Shown: piece by piece, positions 63,524-64,000 of the stretch
How positions within the stretch are numbered: the stretch's first letter is position 1
How the letters are laid out: the number at the start of each line of letters is the position of its first letter
Source: Agrilactobacillus yilanensis
Lineage (GTDB): Bacteria; Bacillota; Bacilli; Lactobacillales; Lactobacillaceae
NCBI RefSeq assembly: GCF_003946725.1
Contig: NZ_RHOY01000001.1
Location: 124,001 to 188,000 of the forward strand
Length of the DNA stretch: 64,000 nucleotides
Direction: 5' to 3'
The notes under the pieces: generated by a model
Told to the model about the DNA's origin: nothing
The model's database searches: none
What the model saw: only the letters and a program-made list of their open reading frames with translations
Translations under genes and position numbers: made by a program

Positions 63524-63925
63524 TTAAATACCCGCTAAAAGTTGGGCGTACTGCAACTCCAAAGTACGAACTTCACGGGGTAAGAAACGTCTGATTTCAT
63601 CCTCGCTATACCCCACTTGCAGCCGTCGATCATCCGTAATAATAGGTCTGCCTAATAAACTAGGCCGTTCTTGAAGTAAATCGCAAAGTTCATTGATTGA
63701 GAGATCATCTAAGTCGATGTTTAGATCTTTATATGCCTGACAACGTTTGGAAACAATATCTTCCGTACCATTTTCAGTTAGTCTTAGAATCTTTTTAATC
63801 TCAGCTTGATTCAACGGGTCCGAAATAATGTTGCGTTCAGTGAATGGGATATTATGTTCTTTTAACCAAGCGCGTGCTTTACGACAAGAAGTGCAGCTTG
63901 GTGAAACGTACAATGTAACAGTCAT
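63524..63925 (-). CDS. spx: Transcriptional regulator Spx
   Basis: ArsC-fold regulator of thiol stress that binds the RNA polymerase alpha C-terminal domain, 133 residues. Redox switch Cys11-Thr-Ser-Cys14 ([14 protein letters not shown]) is intact, and [20 protein letters not shown] carries the conserved arginine/glycine contact surface. Ends without the usual C-terminal LAN-like degron in clear form ([15 protein letters not shown]). ATG with AAGGGGGAG. Controlled by SpxH and ClpXP. Confidence 0.95.
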   Translation of the reverse strand: MTVTLYVSPSCTSCRKARAWLKEHNIPFTERNIISDPLNQAEIKKILRLTENGTEDIVSKRCQAYKDLNIDLDDLSINELCDLLQERPSLLGRPIITDDRRLQVGYSEDEIRRFLPREVRTLELQYAQLLAGI

Positions 63926-63944
63926 TTTAAATCTCCCCCTTCGC

Positions 63945-63991
63945 GAACAAATAGAGCGTATTCGTTCATTGCTATTACACTTTGTATTATA
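63945..63991 (-). promoter_or_regulatory. spx promoter -10 and leader hairpin
   Basis: TATAAT (63986-63991, minus strand) is the probable -10; the -35 would be beyond the window. In the leader GAACGAATA/TATTTGTTC (63959-63967 with 63945-63953) forms a 9-bp hairpin with one G-T pair just above the ribosome binding site. Confidence 0.55.
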
Positions 63992-64000
63992 AGCAAAATT

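Noticed and set aside
1-64000. tRNA, rRNA, CRISPR, prophage, transposase or toxin-antitoxin genes
   Set aside because: I looked for cloverleaf ends, regular repeat-spacer patterns, integrase/transposase motifs and short paired genes and saw none that could be supported.

Overview
The window is bacterial chromosome, low to moderate G+C (around 40% by eye), with dense genes, AGGAGG-type ribosome binding sites and many TTG/GTG starts. Gene content and order (uvrBA, hprK-lgt-gpsA-galU, pst-phoPR, ftsEX-prfB-secA, comFA-comFC, recA-cinA-pgsA-rodZ, spx-mecA-coiA) point to Bacillota, order Lactobacillales, family Lactobacillaceae. I cannot fix the genus. There is no rRNA, tRNA, CRISPR array, prophage or complete insertion sequence.

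Layout. 1-4.4 kb: nucleotide excision repair (uvrB and the N-terminal half of uvrA, cut by the window edge) plus an HD phosphohydrolase. 4.5-11.6 kb: central carbon and envelope precursor genes (pgm, trxB, a TPR protein, a divergent galU, gpsA, lgt, hprK). 11.8-13.9 kb: a LiaX-like/PspC membrane-stress operon. 14-22.8 kb: complete high-affinity phosphate uptake system pstSCAB1B2-phoU with its phoPR two-component system and a membrane PDZ protein, both units preceded by phased PhoP-box repeats. 23-29 kb: ftsEX, prfB with its programmed frameshift, secA, hpf. 29-31 kb: comFC/comFA. 31-45 kb: yvyE, tagO, rny, recA, cinA, pgsA, rodZ-like, two M16 peptidase-like genes, ftsK. 44.6-53.7 kb: trmL, rlmA, corA, osmC, gshA, guaC, rpsN, an unknown gene, an AI-2E permease and a stand-alone EIIA-Gut-like protein. 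53.8-57.4 kb: a lactonase-family gene, a GC-rich unknown gene, uppP, cutC. 57.4-64 kb: the rluD-nadK-relQ / CYTH-spxH / coiA-mecA-spx stress and competence cluster, equivalent to the yjb region of Bacillus subtilis. Nearly everything before 46.8 kb is on the minus strand; several plus-strand units follow.

How the genes work together. SOS control is visible directly: LexA-type boxes lie at uvrB (13/14 match) and recA (12/14 match). Competence is represented by comFA, comFC, coiA, cinA and recA, although the DNA-uptake pilus genes are not here. Phosphate sensing, stringent response (relQ), ribosome hibernation (hpf, with a cre-like operator inside its promoter), carbon control (hprK) and redox control (spx, mecA, spxH, trxB) make this a region rich in global stress regulators.

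The least ordinary observations are two genes whose only sensible start codons are non-canonical (ACG for rpsN, ATA for comFC), a galU homologue whose nucleotide-binding and sugar-binding motifs have decayed, an EIIA-Gut homologue without its phosphorylatable histidine, a repeated C-terminal tail in two adjacent membrane-stress proteins, a GC-rich unknown gene, a roughly 118-nt promoter-to-terminator unit upstream of trmL containing a 10-codon peptide, a hairpin overlapping the start site of the guaC promoter, and a perfect 17-bp inverted repeat between spx and mecA. No wholly new multi-gene system is evident.
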